The notes beneath the pieces were generated by a model. It was not told the origin of the DNA. It ran no database searches and saw only the letters and a list, made by a program, of their open reading frames with translations. This document shows positions 10,910-22,658 of a stretch of DNA of 64,000 nucleotides, in pieces; the first letter of the stretch is position 1; each line of letters starts with the position of its first letter. Source of the DNA: Phlebotomus papatasi. Its lineage: Eukaryota > Arthropoda > Insecta > Diptera > Psychodidae. The position numbers and the translations under genes were made by a program. Location: NCBI RefSeq assembly GCF_024763615.1, contig NC_077222.1:33294001-33358000 (forward strand). The letters are read 5' to 3'.

Positions 10910-11769
10910 CACTCAGCTCTTCGTTATCCGGCACATCGTTATCCGGGTGACAGCTGTCAAACCCTAGCGGTTGATGTATTCAAAACGGTTTTTTTTCGAA
11001 GCATGCAGTTTGTCCAGAGAGAATTAAAGTATTATTATCATTTTCCTAAATGTTTACATACACTATGGTCGTGTAAAATGAAAAGAAAGTATGTTACCAC
11101 TAAGTCTTGCGAGAAAGAATGGGAATTTGATTCAAAATACAATTTACCCCTTTAAGGACGATTGGAACACCGGTGTCCCATAAAGAAAATAATTCTTCCT
11201 GACTACCTAAAGTTATTTTCTTCCTATGTCTGTACATAATTGTAAAGTAGAAGGTTGAAAGAATCTAGAATATTTTTTTGCAAGTCTCTAGCTATTTGCT
11301 ATGTAGTAAATATTTAAGCTCGAAAATGGTGAATTTTTAAATTCTCAAATTTATAAATGATTTTATTTATTTTTTATACTTCCAATTTTTTTTAAGCAAA
11401 CCCCTTTTGGCAATAAAAACTACAATAACTCATACGTAATATTTTTCATTAAAGCGAAAAATATTATTCATTGGTATTGTCAGAAAAAATACTTAAATTT
11501 TTGGGCTATTTTTGTCCCTATCGTTCAGAAGCACAAAATACACCGAATCAGACACTGTTGGACTTTCCAAGGTTAGAAGTAAGACTTACCATCGATTATG
11601 TTTCTCAGTTTAATTTTAATTGTTAATTTTCAGTCAGTAAAAAGTGTCTCGTAGTTAAAGGGTTAATCTCACACAAATTTCGTTAGTTTTGAAAAAATCG
11701 TTCGAATTTATGGGAGGTGAGAAATGTCAAAAATACTCCCCGAGCGATCGAATTTATGAGACTCTACTG
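10910..11769. mobile_element. TA-flanked pogo/mariner-like element with nested insertion
   Basis: The right end GACTCTACTG-TA matches the 784-1117 element. The left end, TA then CACTCAGCTCTTCGTTATCC, is related but diverged. From about 11040 to the end it aligns with 900-1117, interrupted by 11148-11662. No transposase frame survives. Confidence 0.6.
11148..11662. mobile_element. piggyBac-type MITE nested in the 10910-11769 element
   Basis: The termini are CCCTTTAAGGACG and TTAAAGGG. The right flank is TTAA; the left flank is TTAC, one change from TTAA. The homologous stretch near 1013 has a single TTAA and no insert. Its first 150 bases recur, inverted, in each unit of the 20451-21625 tandem repeat. 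It shares the ACACCGGTGTCCC block with 30751-30891. Confidence 0.75.
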
Positions 11770-12413
11770 TACTACATAACCTAAAAAATGTTAACATTTT
11801 TTAGTTTTATCACGATTCGAAAAAATCGTAAAAAAATGCGTGAAAATGTTAAAATAATTATTATAAATTAAGTAATATAAGACCTAGGATTGCTGTAAAG
11901 TGGTACTGTAGAGAAAAATAAGGTGAAAATTCACTTTACGCCTTGTTTTTCTTTTTCGAATTCCTGTTGGAATTTCACATTATAATTTTCTCAAAAAAAA
12001 GTGCAATATATATGAGAATTTGAAACTTTTACAGGAAAATATATTGATATGAGTACTAAAATCCTTACCAAAATGCTAGGAGAAAGGAAAAGCAATAGAA
12101 ACTGGCTTTTTGCTACAAAAATTTGTAAAAATTCTAGTTGGCATTTTTTGTCAATTTTCAGAAAATTTATATTAAAATGACAATAAAATGAGAAAATATT
12201 TAATGGCAAATTAATTTATGAGTCCTAGAACTGCTGTAGAATTCTTACGGAACGAAAAACTATTGACAAAGTGCTTTTTTGTTGATAATATCAGCGCTGG
12301 CATTTTATGCCAGTTTGGTATTTTACGTGATTTTTTGGCTCGGGTTTTTAAGTGTTAAGCAAGACACCGTGAATTCCCTACTATTTTTATCATTATAAAT
12401 TTATTATTTATTA

Positions 12414-12820
12414 CGGCGTTATCACACTTACAAATTAAAATTTTAATGTGATTCACATTAATTGTCGCTTGTGAGCGTCCAAATATGTTATTTGTGTCTT
12501 TGAGTCACTTAATATTTGGGGTTTTTCTATTTATTGATAAAGAAGTGGACTTGGCCTGCAAAAATAAGTTTAAATTTAGCTAAAGCATAAATATTTTTTA
12601 CATTAAAAAATTAAAGAAAAAATCGCATTAATTTTCCGCATTAATGCTATAAATCAATTTATATCAAATTTTGCGGACCAAGTCTACCTTTTTATGAACA
12701 AATAGATCAAATTTTGAATATAAAATGATTCAAACACACAAATTACACATTTGGACTCTCACCAGCGACAATTAATGTGAATTATATTAAAATTTTAATG
12801 TGCAAGTGTGATAACACAGT
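12414..12820. mobile_element. 407-bp hairpin MITE, copy 1
   Basis: TA flanks both ends. The ends are CGGCGTTATCACAC and the complement of ACTGTGTTATCACAC, and the two halves are imperfect inverted copies of each other over nearly the whole length. Other copies are at 30212-30621, 61026-61431 and 61960-62367. Confidence 0.85.
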
Positions 12821-13129
12821 TACTCTATCAAAAAATTTTGACTTGAAAAAATAAAACCCCCTTTCCTAACGGGTTTCTAGTTAAGACATCAACCCATCAA
12901 CCTTATCTAACGATTGTAAAAGGCGTTTGTCGTCTTTGTCGTTTACTTGGATAAATTTTGAATTGTGAGGACAGGCCTATTTCGATTGTTTCGACATTTT
13001 ATCGATTCAATCTGTCAAAAGTGACTAATACAAAATAGAGTGGAAAGAACGCAAATTAGAAGAAATGCGTTTTCTCTAAATTTTCCCTATTATTTCTAGT
13101 GAAATAGTGTGTTAAAATATTCTCAAAGA

Positions 13130-16100
13130 ATGAATAAGTTACTGTGCTGTACTATTATTCTCCTAGGATATCTAAGTGAGTGGAAAAATGCAATGTTTTG
13201 ATGAGGGTCAAAAATCTGCCACACCCTTTGGCATTGTGCCCCAAAATATGCCTTCTTTCCTCCCTTTGGGGCCCCTTTTGATCAGTTTCTATCCCTTTTT
13301 GGTGTGTAGGTGTCAATGTCGAAGGTAATTGCACGGTTCCGCTGATTCTGCGGGGTTCGTGGTTCTCGTGGGAGGTGGGAAAACCTACGTTGACAGTTCT
13401 CGATGCCACAAAGATGTCCAAGAGGGGCGTTTGTGTGAATATGCTGAAGGATGAGGACAACAATTACATGTTGATCTTCAAGGATGTCGAGGGATGCTAT
13501 CACTGTGTGAAGGCTCTGCCCAGGACACTCAATGTTTTTGAGAAAGTCGAATCTCCCTGCGTGAATTTGCTTCCGGACGAAGAGCCGACTGTTGAAAGGG
13601 TTTGTCAGGGCATAAATGCTGAACAGCAACTGATAACGCTTTTCAATGAGAACTACATCCCTATCAATTGTCGTTCGTCCCTCGAGGGTGTCTGGCAGTT
13701 TGCTTATCAGAATAGATTCCGTTTCACTGGCGAATGTGATCATCAGGATGCTCAAATTAGATCCTGCCAGACAGCTGGAACGCAGTTCCTCATCACAAAT
13801 CAGAAATTCAACATCACGTACAAGCAGTGCAAGGGGATGCATGGGACGTTCAATGGTGTCGTGGAGTACAGTTGCCTGGGAGATTGGTTTGTGGGCAAGA
13901 ATCACTATTTTGCCGTGGCCAATACCAAGGAGAGTCGAAAGGATGAAAAGTACAGATGCTTCCTGAAGAATCGTGACGATGATCTGTACATTGGTGTGTC
14001 CATCACAGCCGAATGCAATACCCTGAAAACAGTCGAGAAGTCGCCGGAGAGAATGCGAGTGACTCCCGTGAAGGCAGAAGTTGTTCTGCCGGGATGTCGT
14101 CTACCGCAGAATTTCAGCGGCGATTGGATCAATACGGCCAATATCGATGCTGATGTCTTCATCAATGAGACCCATATCATCGAGACGTACTACCCGGACA
14201 AAGCCAGGTACCGCAGAACCATCTACGTTTGCCGGGAGCAGAGAGATACGCGCGTCATGATGGCCAGATTGACGGTGGACGGTTGTCAGAAGGATTACGT
14301 TTGCTTCGATTTTGTGCCAAGGCATCACAATATCATCCGGTATCGCAGAGGATTGGCCGTGATCATCGATGACTTCAGCACAGTCTGCTCCTGGGTTCAG
14401 TTCAAGAACAAAGTTGAGTGGCGCTATGATCTCTTCCTGGGTAAGTCTCAATTTTTCATCCCTTTTAAATCATTTGCAGAAATTACTTTAAAAATATCAA
14501 AAACAATTTTTACAATCGCGTTGCAATTGAAAGGTTTCCAAACAAAATAATTTGATTAGATCCGGATTGAATTATTTAGAATTAGATTACAGGGCAATGA
14601 ATACAAAGAAAAAGTTTTTTAAAAGGAAAAAAATAAGAAAGGGAGAAGAATTTTATCCTTATTCAAGGATTTTAGAAGTTTTTTCATGATTTATTCAAAA
14701 CCTTGGAAGAACGCTTGGAAAGGGCACTCGAATAAAAAATCCAGAGTTAATTTTTTTGTTAAATAATTTTTTTCTAGTTTAAAATAGAAATAGAAAAATA
14801 GTTTAAAATATAGAAAAAAAGTTTAAAATCGAAATTAAATTCAAGAAATTACGTAAAATTGTTCAAAAGTCACTTTAGATTATTTCACTCTATTTTTAAA
14901 CATTAAATTTAATTAAATTTAACATTAATTTTATGATGTCTATTTTTATTAATTTATTTATCTAAATTGAATTTTTACTGATCATTTTCAAGAAAAATAT
15001 ACAATCTTCTGCAGTCTGCAGTTGCATTTAATCTTTATCATTTATATTTACAGTAGACTCTCTCTCAATTGGGCATTTGGGGCAAAATGTCATCCGGTTT
15101 ATCAATAGATTTAGGCGTCAAATCCTTTGCAAATTCCACAAAAAGCGCTCAATTATAAAGAACCACGATAAAATAGGAAGAACTACAGAGAATTTTGGTC
15201 AAATTTGCTTCAAAATTAAACGTGAAAATTGCCAACAAAATTTTTCGCTTGATTAAAAAAGAGCCGAATGAGCGAGAGTCTACTGTACAAAAATTATTTG
15301 AGTAATTTATACTTTTACTACTCATTTTATTCACACTAAAAATAATTTGACTGGAGAGAAAATACATCTCAGACAATTTACTGTGCAGGCTTGTGTACAA
15401 TATGGGTCTTTTTTTGCAAGTATTTTGCGAATTTCGCGTCAAAAACGAAATGGAATTTGAAGAAAGACGAAATACAATCGTAAATACGAAATCGGTAGGC
15501 AGAGACGTCAGATTTTTTTTTAAAAAGGGCAATTTTTGACGAAAATTGCTTCTAGTGTGTAGACACCATAAGAGAGATCTACCGTAAAGCTATAAATATG
15601 CTCTATTAGATTTTTTGGAAAAAGAAAAATATTTTTAGAGGCTTTTAACAAAGGATACATTGGTGTAATTTTGTCATTTGTGTTTAAACGCCATTTTTTA
15701 GCCTAAAATTTTATTTTACGGATTTAATTTACGTAAATAGGTGTACAATATAATGGATTCCGACTGTTCTAAATGCATTTTTAGTTGAGATTCTATACAA
15801 TCTCAGTTTTTATGATAATATCCGGTATTTTTCACTTTACTACATTCTAAACCGCCAGAAAAATCAGTTTTGTAGACCTTTAATTTTTGATCCTCTTGTC
15901 TTTAAAGGCTTAACTTCCACCTTTTTTTATTTAGGTTTAGTCATCAGTTTCCCACTAACTAAACCGTTTCTTGGCTTAAGCAGAGAGACGGATTAGTCAA
16001 AAACTGATAGAAATGTAATCTGGGATCATTATTTTGATTATAATTACGTTAAGCTCTCTCTCGGCTTAAATGTCCAAGATCATGAAATCAGTTTTGTCAA

Positions 16101-18378
16101 TGCTAAATTTAAAAAAATTAAAGTTTTTTCTAAAAATATATATTTTATAGTAATCATAGAAAAGGATCATCCATAAAAAACATTTAGAACTAATTTATTT
16201 TATTTTTTGTTCCATATTTTTAAACAAAAATATTTTAGTCATTTGAACCCTAAACGCTTATCATACTCCTTAAGGTGTCTTCACCTTTTCTTACTTGGCG
16301 CTCAAACTAAAAGATATAATGACGAACAGATGGTATTTTTGAGTTTGTTGGACCATAAATTAGCATAGAAAAACTTATCTCACTATTTTTTCTTGCATAT
16401 TAAAAAATACAGTTAGAGGGTTAAGTCGTAAGTCTGTCTAGCTTACTTAGCAATTTTTATTTCGAAAGTGATATTTTTAATCAAAATATCCTCATTTAAA
16501 TTGGGTTTAAATGGAAAATCTCTATGATGCTTCAATTAGAATTCCAAATGATTCCTAATTCGATCTTTAAAATAAATTTATAAAATTTTAAGGAAATCTA
16601 TTTGAATATTGTCCTGTAGGCATGCATTTTTATGCCGTATCAAGTTCAAGGGTCTTTTGCGGTAATAAATTGGATTATTTTTTAACTGTACCGAGGAAAA
16701 TTCGAACTCATTGTCGAAAAAGTGTTCGAAATGTTCTATTGTTTTTTAGTTTATATTTTTGAAATTCGGGGGTTAAGGTAATTAGGATCATTATAATAAT
16801 GAAAAGTCTTTTGAAATAATTTATGAAAATCAAGTCATAAGTCCAGATAACCTTATGCTAACTGAGATTCTTTAGAAGAAACCACGAAATACGTGCAAAT
16901 TCAATTGCCAGTTGAATTTGAAGGATAGTAAATCGTGCTAAAAATGACATCAAGATATTCTAATTTATCTTAGAATTTAGAATAAAAACGCTTTTAAAAT
17001 TTAATTTAAAGGTTTTTTATTGGAATTTTAATGTGCTTTCTTTTTATATTACGGGATTTTTTTTTAATAAATAAATACAGATGTACAACCAAGTGTCCCT
17101 TCCGTGGTATTTCTGCCGAGTTTCATGAGTATTGTTTTTGTAGAATTTCTAAAATTTTGGAAGACTTTAATAATGTTAGTGTAATAGTTTTTAATTAATA
17201 ATTAATTAATAAAAAACGCTCTTGTGATATATAATTAAGAAAGATTACGTAATTCTCAGCAAAATCAATGAAAATTTATTTTATCAGTTGAATTTAACAC
17301 AAGATGACGAAGCTATAATGAACTGATTATTTTCCAACTATCCACGAATTATCTATTAAAGCACAAAATTACTAAAGATGTTTGGAATAAACTACCTTGA
17401 TTTCCTGTGAAAAAGAAGATCTGAAATTACAAGCGAGTGCCACATTAAATTGTTTGACAATGTTTTTTTTTTCTCTCTATTTTGGTAAGAAATTAACAGC
17501 TCTCCTTACTTAAAAGAAAGGTCTATAAAGTTAATTATTCTGGAAATTTTTATTATTGGCAAAAATCTAACGTTTTCAATCGTTAGTAGTATTTAGGGAA
17601 TTTTTTTTGTATGAAAAATAAATCTAAAATGGGATTTAATTTCTTGTTAATTGAATCTTAAGATTTTATTGTCAATGTTTTTTTTTGAAAGTTCAGGTTC
17701 ATTAGGCGATATTTTGAATTGATTTTAGCGAAAAATCCTGTTCCTGTTCGATGTCCAGTTGCTGGAAAGTTCAATTTTACCCAACGTGGAGAGCATCCGT
17801 TTGTGACGAGGATTCTGGGTGGTGTGACCCTGAGTCCTCGTCCGGATATCCATTGTCAGCAGAATATCTCGGATCTGTCCGTTTGTGATACGGATCAGAA
17901 GGAGATGGCTGTAGATGAGAATTATTGCCTTTCGGTGGATCATTTGGGTCGTCCTGTGGACATTTACTCAGATCCTGACTACAAGATGAAGTGCATTGGT
18001 TTCTGGAAGGAGAATCTCAAATCCTACCTCATTACATACGATGATCTCGATCCTCTGTCCAAGTACCGATGCTGGGTGTATCAGAGGGCAGATCTCAATC
18101 GTGTGCTCATGTCTCAGGCTGTGGGAGCATTCTGTGACATCAAGCAGGATGTCACGTCGTGGAATTACACGGAGGGAGCTGTGGTGGCAATTGATGCCAC
18201 GGAATATGAGAGAGAAAGAGATCAGTGCCCAATGCACTTTGACGATGGAGAAGATCCCTGGCTTAATTCTGAGAATTATGTAAAAATCTTCGACTGGGAT
18301 TTCTACAAGAGCACTTCGTCTGCACTTCCTCTTCCTACTTTCCTCCTTGTGGCCTTAGCGGCATATCTCGCGCACTAA
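13130..18378 (+). CDS. Secreted cysteine-rich protein with four repeated modules, probable GPI anchor
   Basis: Exons are 13130-13175, 13310-14440 and 17729-18378, joined in phase 1 at GTGAGT/TGTGTAG and GTAAGT/TTTTAG, encoding 608 residues. Residues 1-21 (MNKLLCCTIILLGYL and on) form a signal peptide. Four modules open with a cysteine followed by a G-x-W or G-x-F pattern: Cys23 (RGSWFSWE), Cys136 (LEGVWQF), Cys278 (FSGDWIN) and Cys401 (AGKFNFT). Several N-x-S/T sites are present. The last 20 residues (ALPLPTFLLVALAAYLAH) are hydrophobic after a serine-rich stretch, as in GPI signals. From memory this resembles the uncharacterised insect DUF7042-DUF7045 family; function unknown. No breaks. A polyadenylation signal follows at 18560-18565. 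Intron 2 is 3.3 kb. Confidence 0.85.
15051..15285. mobile_element. 235-bp TA-flanked MITE, CAGTAGACTCTC family
   Basis: The ends are TA-CAGTAGACTC and GAGTCTACTG-TA. The interior matches copies at 20219-20450, 20807-21040, 21394-21625 and 57770-58006, including GACATTTTGCCCC and its complement. Tc1/mariner-type termini; no coding. Confidence 0.85.
15967..16072. repeat. Short hairpin repeat with CTTAAGC/CGGCTTAA ends
   Basis: The block from TTGGCTTAAGCAGAGAGACGG to CTCTCTCTCGGCTTAA can fold on itself. A better preserved copy is at about 38764-38857. Confidence 0.55.
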
Positions 18379-18559
18379 TCCTTCCACAATTTTTACTCCC
18401 GTTTAGCGTAAGGAATTTATAATAATTGAGAATCTCAACAAATCCGTCCATATCACATTCCGGCCATTTTGACAGCGTTTAGATGTGAATTTTTTATATT
18501 GTACGATCAATAGTTAATTGGAGAATTTTTGTAGATTGTAAAAATTCGAAGAATTTAAG

Positions 18560-18565
18560 AATAAA
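18560..18565 (+). terminator. Polyadenylation signal AATAAA
   Basis: AATAAA lies 182 bases after the stop codon of the secreted-protein gene. Confidence 0.6.
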
Positions 18566-19308
18566 GTCAAATTAGTAACAATAAAAATTGAAAATTTTTA
18601 ATTTCGACATTTGAAGTGCTTCTTGGAGCGGGAAATGTTTCCATGTTTATTCAGTCACCCCTATAACGAAATGATCTGATTTGGAAAATTAGAATTGCCG
18701 TGTTGGACATTTCCTATGGATATACTGCTGGCAATAATCATAGCTCCACTTTTTCATACTGGAAAAACTTTAAAAAAAAATTTAGAAAAAAAATAAAAAA
18801 AATCATTTGAAGATATTTTCAAACCGATATGAAAAATTGCTATTTGAATTTCATACCGTTAGAATTGTGAGTACTGTGATAGAACCTTTATCAAAGTGGC
18901 GATTTTTGGGTGGCAATAATTATAGCTCCACTCAATAAATTTGGCTCCAGTGTATTTATTTTCAATCAGTGAAGGTAAGTATCTTTTAGTAATTTAATTA
19001 ATAACTTTTTTAAACTAATTAGAATCATTTTTATAAAGTTTTTCATGAATTTTGCTGAAATTTTGTAAGGAAAATGTGTAATGAACAAAAATAAGGGATT
19101 AATTGAGATCTTGAAAGGGATGGAAATTGACAACCAAAAAATTTTCATAAAAATGACAAGATCCTATCACCTTTCATCCGAATTTGTCCATATAGCCGAC
19201 GTATATGCATTTTATACCTATCCTAGGGCTTTGTTAGAGGCAAAAGTGTGCAGTTTTCTGTGTTACAGTCGAAAAAAACAAGTTTTCGACTGAAATTTAA
19301 TGTAAAAC

Positions 19309-20126
19309 AAAGCTAAGATATTTTTGGTCAAAAATCGTGAATTTTAGATTTTTTGCTTCTTTGCAGATATCCTGACTTTTGATATTTCTAGACCAGAATA
19401 AGAAAAAACCTCTCGGGGCCAACAAGTATGATAACTAACAATTGCAGATTGCATAAATTCGAAAAACAATTTTTTCTTAAATTTTCAAAAAACTTGTTCA
19501 AACTTTATGGGTGCTCTCGTCCCTCCATTTGCTTTTTGACACCAACCTTGTAAGAAAATTCCAAACGGGAGCGACATTTTTGCCAATATGGCCGATAATT
19601 TTGACATTTGGCAGCGAAGAAGATTGCTTTCGGGGAAGTTTTTCCTATTCTTCCAGATTTTGGTGAATTCTGATTGTCCAGGAAGTGTTTTTGTTTTTGG
19701 CTCTTGAGAAAGCTTAATGTGTCTGCAATAACATCGTGATGAGAGAAATGTGTGTTAAAGTGTTATTCTGTGAAATATTTTGAGGAATCTGTTGGCAAGC
19801 AGGAGCTGGATGTCCTTTTCAGCACTTCCTGGACATCCCACAAGATACTGGTCAATAATTCTTCTTGTTTTAGTGATCATCATTGTAAAGGAGTCATTTG
19901 ACACCCAAAAATAATTCACAAAATTGATATTATTGGCTTTTGGAAAATTGAAGTTTGTCTCCTTTTCGTTCTTTTGGGGACCAGAGTACCCATGAGTTTT
20001 CTAATTTCCCAGAGGCGGAGAAAATTCTTTCTCTACAAAAGTATCATATTTGACCACTACGACTTACAATAAAGTGAGTTTTACTGAAATTCGTTCGCTG
20101 GATAAGTTGTGGTTCGGAAAGAGTTA
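19309..20126. mobile_element. Truncated second copy of the 4628-6411 TTAA element
   Basis: It aligns with 4783-6415 apart from the 776-bp insertion and ends GAAAGAG-TTAA. The left terminus is missing. It serves as the empty-site control for the nested element at 5065-5840. Confidence 0.75.
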
Positions 20127-20218
20127 AAAAAAATTGGAAGTATAAAAAATAATTTAAATTAATTTTCAAGATGAGAATTTAAAAATTCGTAATTTTTAGC
20201 TTAAAAATTTACTATATA

Positions 20219-21625
20219 CAGTAGACTCACTGAATCGGCTCTTTCTCAATCGGGCGACAAATTTTGTTGACAATTTTCACGTTTAATCATTAAGCTAATT
20301 CGATCAAATTCGTTGTAGTTCTTCCTATTTTATCGTGATTCTTTATAATTGAGCGCTTTTTGTGGAATTTACAAAGGCTTTGACGCTCAATTCTATTGCT
20401 AAACCGGATGACATTTTGCCCCATATTCCCGATTGAGAGAGAGTCTACTGTAGCAAATAGCTGGAGACTAGCAAAAAAATATCCTAGATTCCTTCAACCT
20501 TCTACTTTGCAATTACGTACAAACATAAGGAAAAAATAACTTTAGGTAGTCAGGAAAAATAATTTTCTTTATGGGACACCGGTGTTCCAATCGTTCTTAA
20601 AGTGTTAGAAACTATCTAAAAATATATGTTTCATAATACTCGCCGAAATAATACAAGAACTACGAGGAAATTTCTTTAAGTCGCGGTGCAATATCTGCAA
20701 ATTTTTTACAAGGAAAAGTGAAAAAATATCTTCATTTTTTATTAGGCTTAATGGGCCCTTGCCTCATTTCTGGATATGCCATCATAAGCAAAACTAAACT
20801 ATATTACAGTAGACGACTCTCACTCAATCGGCTATTTTTCAATCGGGCAACAAATTTTGTTGACAATTTTCACGTTTAATTATGAAGCTAATTCGCTCAA
20901 CTTCGCTGTAGTTCTTCCTATTTTATCGTGATTCTTTATAATTGAGCACTTTTTGTGGAATTTGCAAAGGCTTTGACGCCCAAATCTATCGATAAATTGG
21001 ATGACATTTTGCCCCATCCCGATTGAGAGAGAGTCTACTGTAGCAAATAGCTGGAGACTAGCAAAAAATATCCTAGATTCCTTCAACCTTCTACTTTGCA
21101 ATTACGTACAAACATAAGGAAAAAATAACTTTAGGTAGTCAGGAAAAATAATTTTCTTTATGGGACACCGGTGTTCCAATCGTCCTTAAAGTGTTAGAAA
21201 CTATCTAAAAATATATATTTCATAATACTCGCCGAAATAATACAAGAACTACGAGGAAATTTCTTTAAGTCGCGGTGCAATATCTGCAAAATTTTTACAA
21301 GGAAAAGTGAAAAAATATCTTCACTTTTTATTAGACTTGATGGGCCCCTGCCTCATTTCTGGATATGCCATCATAAGCAAAACTAAACTATTACAGTAGA
21401 CTCTCACTCAATCGGCTATTTTTCAATCGGGCGACAAATTTTGTTGACAATTTTCATGTTTAATTATGAAGCTAATTAGCTCAAATTCGCTGTAGTTCTT
21501 CGTATTTTATCGTGATTCTTTATAATTGAGCACTTTTTGTGGAATTTGCAAAGGCTTTGACGCCCAAATCTATCGATAAATTGGATGACATTTTGCCCCA
21601 TCCCGATTGAGAGAGAGTCTACTTG
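20219..21625. repeat. Tandem array: MITE plus about 350-base spacer, three MITE copies
   Basis: The CAGTAGACT-type MITE occurs at 20219-20450, 20807-21040 and 21394-21625. The intervening sequences 20451-20806 and 21041-21393 are near-identical, giving a repeat period of about 590 bases. Each spacer includes an inverted partial piggyBac-type end (GGGACACCGGTGTTCC). The copies differ by only a few bases, so the duplication is recent. Confidence 0.85.
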
Positions 21626-21839
21626 TATCGTGCTTTTGTAAAATATAGGATTGAAGGAATTAAATGAGAACTTTTAATAACCCAAGTAGACATTCTCATT
21701 AATTTTTTCTAGACAAGCTTTTTGTTTTTTTTTTGGGTAAAATTTATTTTATTTGCAGTGTTAGTAAATTTTAAATTAAAATTCCCCCTTTCTGTCGGAT
21801 TTGTCCACGGATAGTCTTCGTGCGTACCATTGAGTTGCG

Positions 21840-22058
21840 TTACGTGGTGTGTCAGCTGCGCATGCGTTTTTTGTAGTGTCAAAATGTCTGGTGATTACTT
21901 TCGATTTTTGTGTTGCATTTAGCGAAGAATTGGAAGTGATTGGAGTGTGTGTGATTGGGGATCGCGACGTGAATTTGGGGCCCAAGTGCCTGAGAATGTG
22001 TGCGTGGAGACACGATGCGGCTGATGACGGTGGGATCCCCACCAGCGCCTGAAGAAGG
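21840..22058 (+). promoter_or_regulatory. Possible upstream 5'-UTR exon ending at GAAGAAG|GTACGC
   Basis: This non-repetitive, GC-richer stretch ends at a fair splice donor (GAAG|GTACGC near 22059). It may be an alternative first exon, possibly of HMGCR downstream. The antisense open frame here (21776-22291) has no recognisable homologue and was not accepted. Confidence 0.25.
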
Positions 22059-22436
22059 TACGCACTGGGTGTCTGGAGGAGTTGGCTCTCTGGGAAAGTC
22101 TCTGCTGCCCAAGTTAGTTGAAGTGCAACATTCGTGGTGTCCGGAAGAGTCTTGAACCCATCTCTCCGTACCGAATACTTGACAAAACCGACTTTCTCAA
22201 CTATTTTTTGGTTGTTTCCTGAAGGTACTCTCCGCCTCGTTCCTTTCTTTTTCTCTGTTGACCTTTCCGGAAAGGGATTGCACTTTTGCATTGACGGATG
22301 ATTATCTCAGAGATACATCACATGTGCTTCCTCCTCGATACTCTGTGACGACCGACCAGTGTGACAATGTCTATTTAGCGGATAATTAGCTTGTGAAAGT
22401 TGCATCTTGTCGAAATCTCATTCCTGCGGGAAAGGT

Positions 22437-22658
22437 TATATAAGAACAAGTCGCGAGAGAAAAGTTGAACAATATTTTTGAACTTATCGTGTGACTCAGC
22501 CAAGTCATCGTGTGACCAAGAGACACGTTGAAAGTTTTTTTTTGTATCTAAAAGGAAAGCCTCAACGTTGTGTTACAATTTAGCGCCAAAGTGCTGCAGA
22601 ATTGCATTGAGGACAAATTCCAATTCAACCAGTTCCAGATAACAAACTTCCCAATCAG
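22437..22658 (+). promoter_or_regulatory. TATA-box promoter and candidate noncoding first exon
   Basis: A clear TATATAAG is at 22437-22444. A transcription start is expected about 30 bases on, near 22467. The following roughly 190 bases have no long frame and end in a strong donor, CAATCAG|GTGAGT, at 22658/22659. The nearest downstream plus-strand acceptor with known coding sequence is HMGCR at 59379. The likeliest reading is an HMGCR 5'-UTR exon before a 36.7-kb intron, but that link is inference. A CACATGTG E-box is near 22319. Confidence 0.45.

Larger units (their letters stand above)
9787..13129. other. Intergenic region between Ubc10 and the secreted-protein gene
   Basis: Ubc10 and the 13130 gene are divergent, so promoters are expected at both ends. 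GCGCCATCTAGT lies near 9830 and TTATCGATTC near 12992. A second GC-richer patch at 10240-10540 has TGAGGTTA and AGATGGCG motifs but no supported coding frame. Elements occupy 10910-11769 and 12414-12820. The rest is AT-rich with no recognised feature. Confidence 0.5.
14441..17728 (+). other. Intron 2 of the secreted-protein gene
   Basis: It runs from GTAAGT at 14441 to TTTTAG at 17728. It contains the MITE at 15051-15285 and a hairpin repeat at about 15967-16072. The rest is AT-rich with no supported gene. Confidence 0.8.
18379..22436. other. Intergenic region, repeats then a GC-richer promoter-proximal island
   Basis: The start is the 3' UTR with AATAAA at 18560-18565. Direct repeats of GGCAATAATYATAGCTCCACT occur at about 18731 and 18912. 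Then come a truncated TTAA-type element (19309-20126) and the tandem MITE array (20219-21625). From about 21780 the composition shifts toward GC and TE-like sequence stops. Confidence 0.6.

Noticed and set aside
13155..14451. Antisense frames over the secreted-protein exon 2
   Set aside because: Shadows of the real coding strand, which has signal peptide, module pattern and splice support.
15149..15532. Minus frame of 127 codons
   Set aside because: It runs across a MITE and low-complexity AT-rich DNA; no family resemblance.
21776..22291. Minus frame of 171 codons
   Set aside because: No recognisable domain; it is antisense to a promoter-like island and the GC-rich composition makes open frames likelier.
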